From: Rhodoferax sp. UBA5149
Lineage (GTDB): Bacteria; Pseudomonadota; Gammaproteobacteria; Burkholderiales; Burkholderiaceae_C
Direction of reading: 5' to 3'
Assembly (NCBI RefSeq): GCF_002413825.1
Contig: NZ_DHXT01000229.1
Span: forward strand, 4,469 to 26,886
Length of the DNA: 22,418 bases
Within the stretch, counting starts at the first letter, position 1, and each line of letters starts with the position of its first letter. This document shows positions 21,496-22,418 of the stretch, piece after piece. The position numbers and the translations under genes are program-made. The notes under the pieces were generated by a model. It ran no database searches, was not told where the DNA came from, and worked only from the letters and a program-made list of their open reading frames with translations.

Positions 21496-22418
21496 ATGAG
21501 CAAACAATTCGACGTGATCGTCATCGGCGCAGGCCCGGGCGGCTACATCGCTGCCATTCGTGCCGCGCAACTGGGGATGAATGTTGCCTGTATCGACGAA
21601 TGGAAAAACAGCAAGGGCGGGCCGGCACTGGGCGGCACCTGCACCAACGTGGGCTGTATTCCAAGCAAGGCGCTGCTGCAGTCGTCCGAGCATTTTGACC
21701 ATGCCAGTCATCACTTTGCCGAGCACGGCATTTCGGTCTCCGGCCTGAGTCTGGACGTGAGCAAAATGGTGGCCCGCAAGGACAGCGTGGTCAAGCAGAA
21801 CAACGACGGCATTCAGTACCTTCTGAAGAAAAACAAGGTCAGTTTCTTCCACGGTCGGGGCTCCTTCGTGAAGGCGGTCGATGGCGGCTACGAGATCAAG
21901 GTCGCCGGGACGGTCGAGGAAATCCTGCTGGGCAAGCAGGTCATTGTGGCGACCGGCTCCAACGCGCGGGCTTTGCCGGGTACGCCGTTTGACGAGGAAA
22001 TGATTCTCTCCAACGACGGTGCGCTGCGCTTGGGCGCCGTGCCCAAAAAGCTGGGCCTCATTGGCTCGGGTGTGATCGGGCTGGAGATGGGCTCGGTCTG
22101 GCGTCGTCTGGGCTCTGAAGTCACCATTCTGGAAGGTTTGCCCACGTTTTTGGGCGCCGCTGACGAACAGATTGCCAAGGAAGCGCACAAGGTCTTCGTC
22201 AAACAAGGACTCAAGATTGAGCTCGGCGTCACGGTCGGCGAGGTCAAGACCGGCAAGAAGGGCAAAGATTCACAAGTTAGCGTGGCCTGGACCAACGCCA
22301 AGGGCGAAGCCCAGACGCTGGACGTGGACAAGCTGATCGTGTCGATTGGCCGTGTGGCCAACACCATCGGCCTGAACGCCGATGCCGTGGGCCTGAAGCT
22401 CGACGAGCGCGGTGCGAT
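21496..22418 (+). CDS. lpdA: Dihydrolipoamide dehydrogenase (E3), 3' end outside the window
   Basis: This flavoprotein reoxidises the lipoyl group of SucB with NAD+. About 307 codons are present and the frame is open to the window edge; a full family member is about 475 aa, so the dimerisation domain is missing from view. The FAD site is IGAGPGGYIAA (10-20). The redox-active disulfide is Cys49/Cys54 in GGTCTNVGCIPSK. ATGSNARALPG (152-162) and the NAD-binding IGSGVIGLEMGS (189-200) follow. A loop insertion with KNSKGGPALGG (38-47) precedes the redox cysteines. No N-terminal lipoyl domain is fused. It starts 90 bp after sucB with a weak GGAA ribosome-binding site. Confidence 0.96.
   Translation, partial: MSKQFDVIVIGAGPGGYIAAIRAAQLGMNVACIDEWKNSKGGPALGGTCTNVGCIPSKALLQSSEHFDHASHHFAEHGISVSGLSLDVSKMVARKDSVVKQNNDGIQYLLKKNKVSFFHGRGSFVKAVDGGYEIKVAGTVEEILLGKQVIVATGSNARALPGTPFDEEMILSNDGALRLGAVPKKLGLIGSGVIGLEMGSVWRRLGSEVTILEGLPTFLGAADEQIAKEAHKVFVKQGLKIELGVTVGEVKTGKKGKDSQVSVAWTNAKGEAQTLDVDKLIVSIGRVANTIGLNADAVGLKLDERGA

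Overview
The window reads as chromosomal DNA of a betaproteobacterium, most likely Burkholderiales/Comamonadaceae (Rhodoferax/Polaromonas-like). The reasons are the GC-rich codon use, the sucA-sucB-lpdA order, the PrpE/AcuI sequence types, and short GCTAT-N7-ATAGC-type palindromes of a kind I recall from Comamonadaceae genomes. This placement is recognition from memory, not a computed result. Gene density is high. No IS element, tRNA, rRNA, CRISPR array or prophage gene was seen, and the longest gene-free stretch is about 240 bp.

Layout: (1) 144-1483, an ECF sigma factor overlapping its RskA-like membrane anti-sigma factor by 4 nt. (2) 1671-3041, an NAD(P)-dependent aldehyde dehydrogenase of the succinate-semialdehyde type. 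(3) 3078-6424 (minus strand), a complete pqqABCDE operon for the redox cofactor PQQ. It includes a 24-codon pqqA and a strong hairpin between pqqA and pqqB. (4) 6665-9655 (plus strand, divergent from pqq), three overlapping genes: a proline iminopeptidase, a MoxY-like sensor kinase and a LuxR-type response regulator. A 240-bp divergent intergenic region carries a striking imperfect palindrome and a tandem repeat. (5) 9710-13192 (minus strand), a chemoreceptor with an unusual C-terminal Cache domain, a DEDDy 3'-5' exonuclease coupled to an unknown membrane protein with conserved-looking Cys residues, and an exported NlpC/P60 hydrolase. (6) 13292-16987 (plus strand), acrylyl-CoA reductase (acuI), an isochorismatase-family hydrolase and propionyl-CoA synthetase (prpE). 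(7) 17171 to the right edge, the 2-oxoglutarate dehydrogenase operon sucA-sucB-lpdA, with lpdA cut by the window end.

How it fits together: the pqq operon and the divergent peptidase/two-component genes look like one functional module. PqqA is the peptide precursor, PqqD/PqqE/PqqB/PqqC convert it, no pqqF-type M16 protease is present, and the divergent Pip is a candidate trimming peptidase. The MoxY/MoxX-like pair is a candidate regulator of PQQ and quinoprotein alcohol oxidation, and the nearby aldehyde dehydrogenase could take the aldehydes formed. The acuI/prpE genes feed acryloyl-CoA and propionate into propionyl-CoA. The sucAB-lpdA genes are the central TCA-cycle step. The most interesting parts are the pqq/Pip/MoxYX module with its palindrome, the inverted-architecture chemoreceptor, the uncharacterised Cys-motif membrane protein, and two promoter placements that imply leaderless mRNAs.
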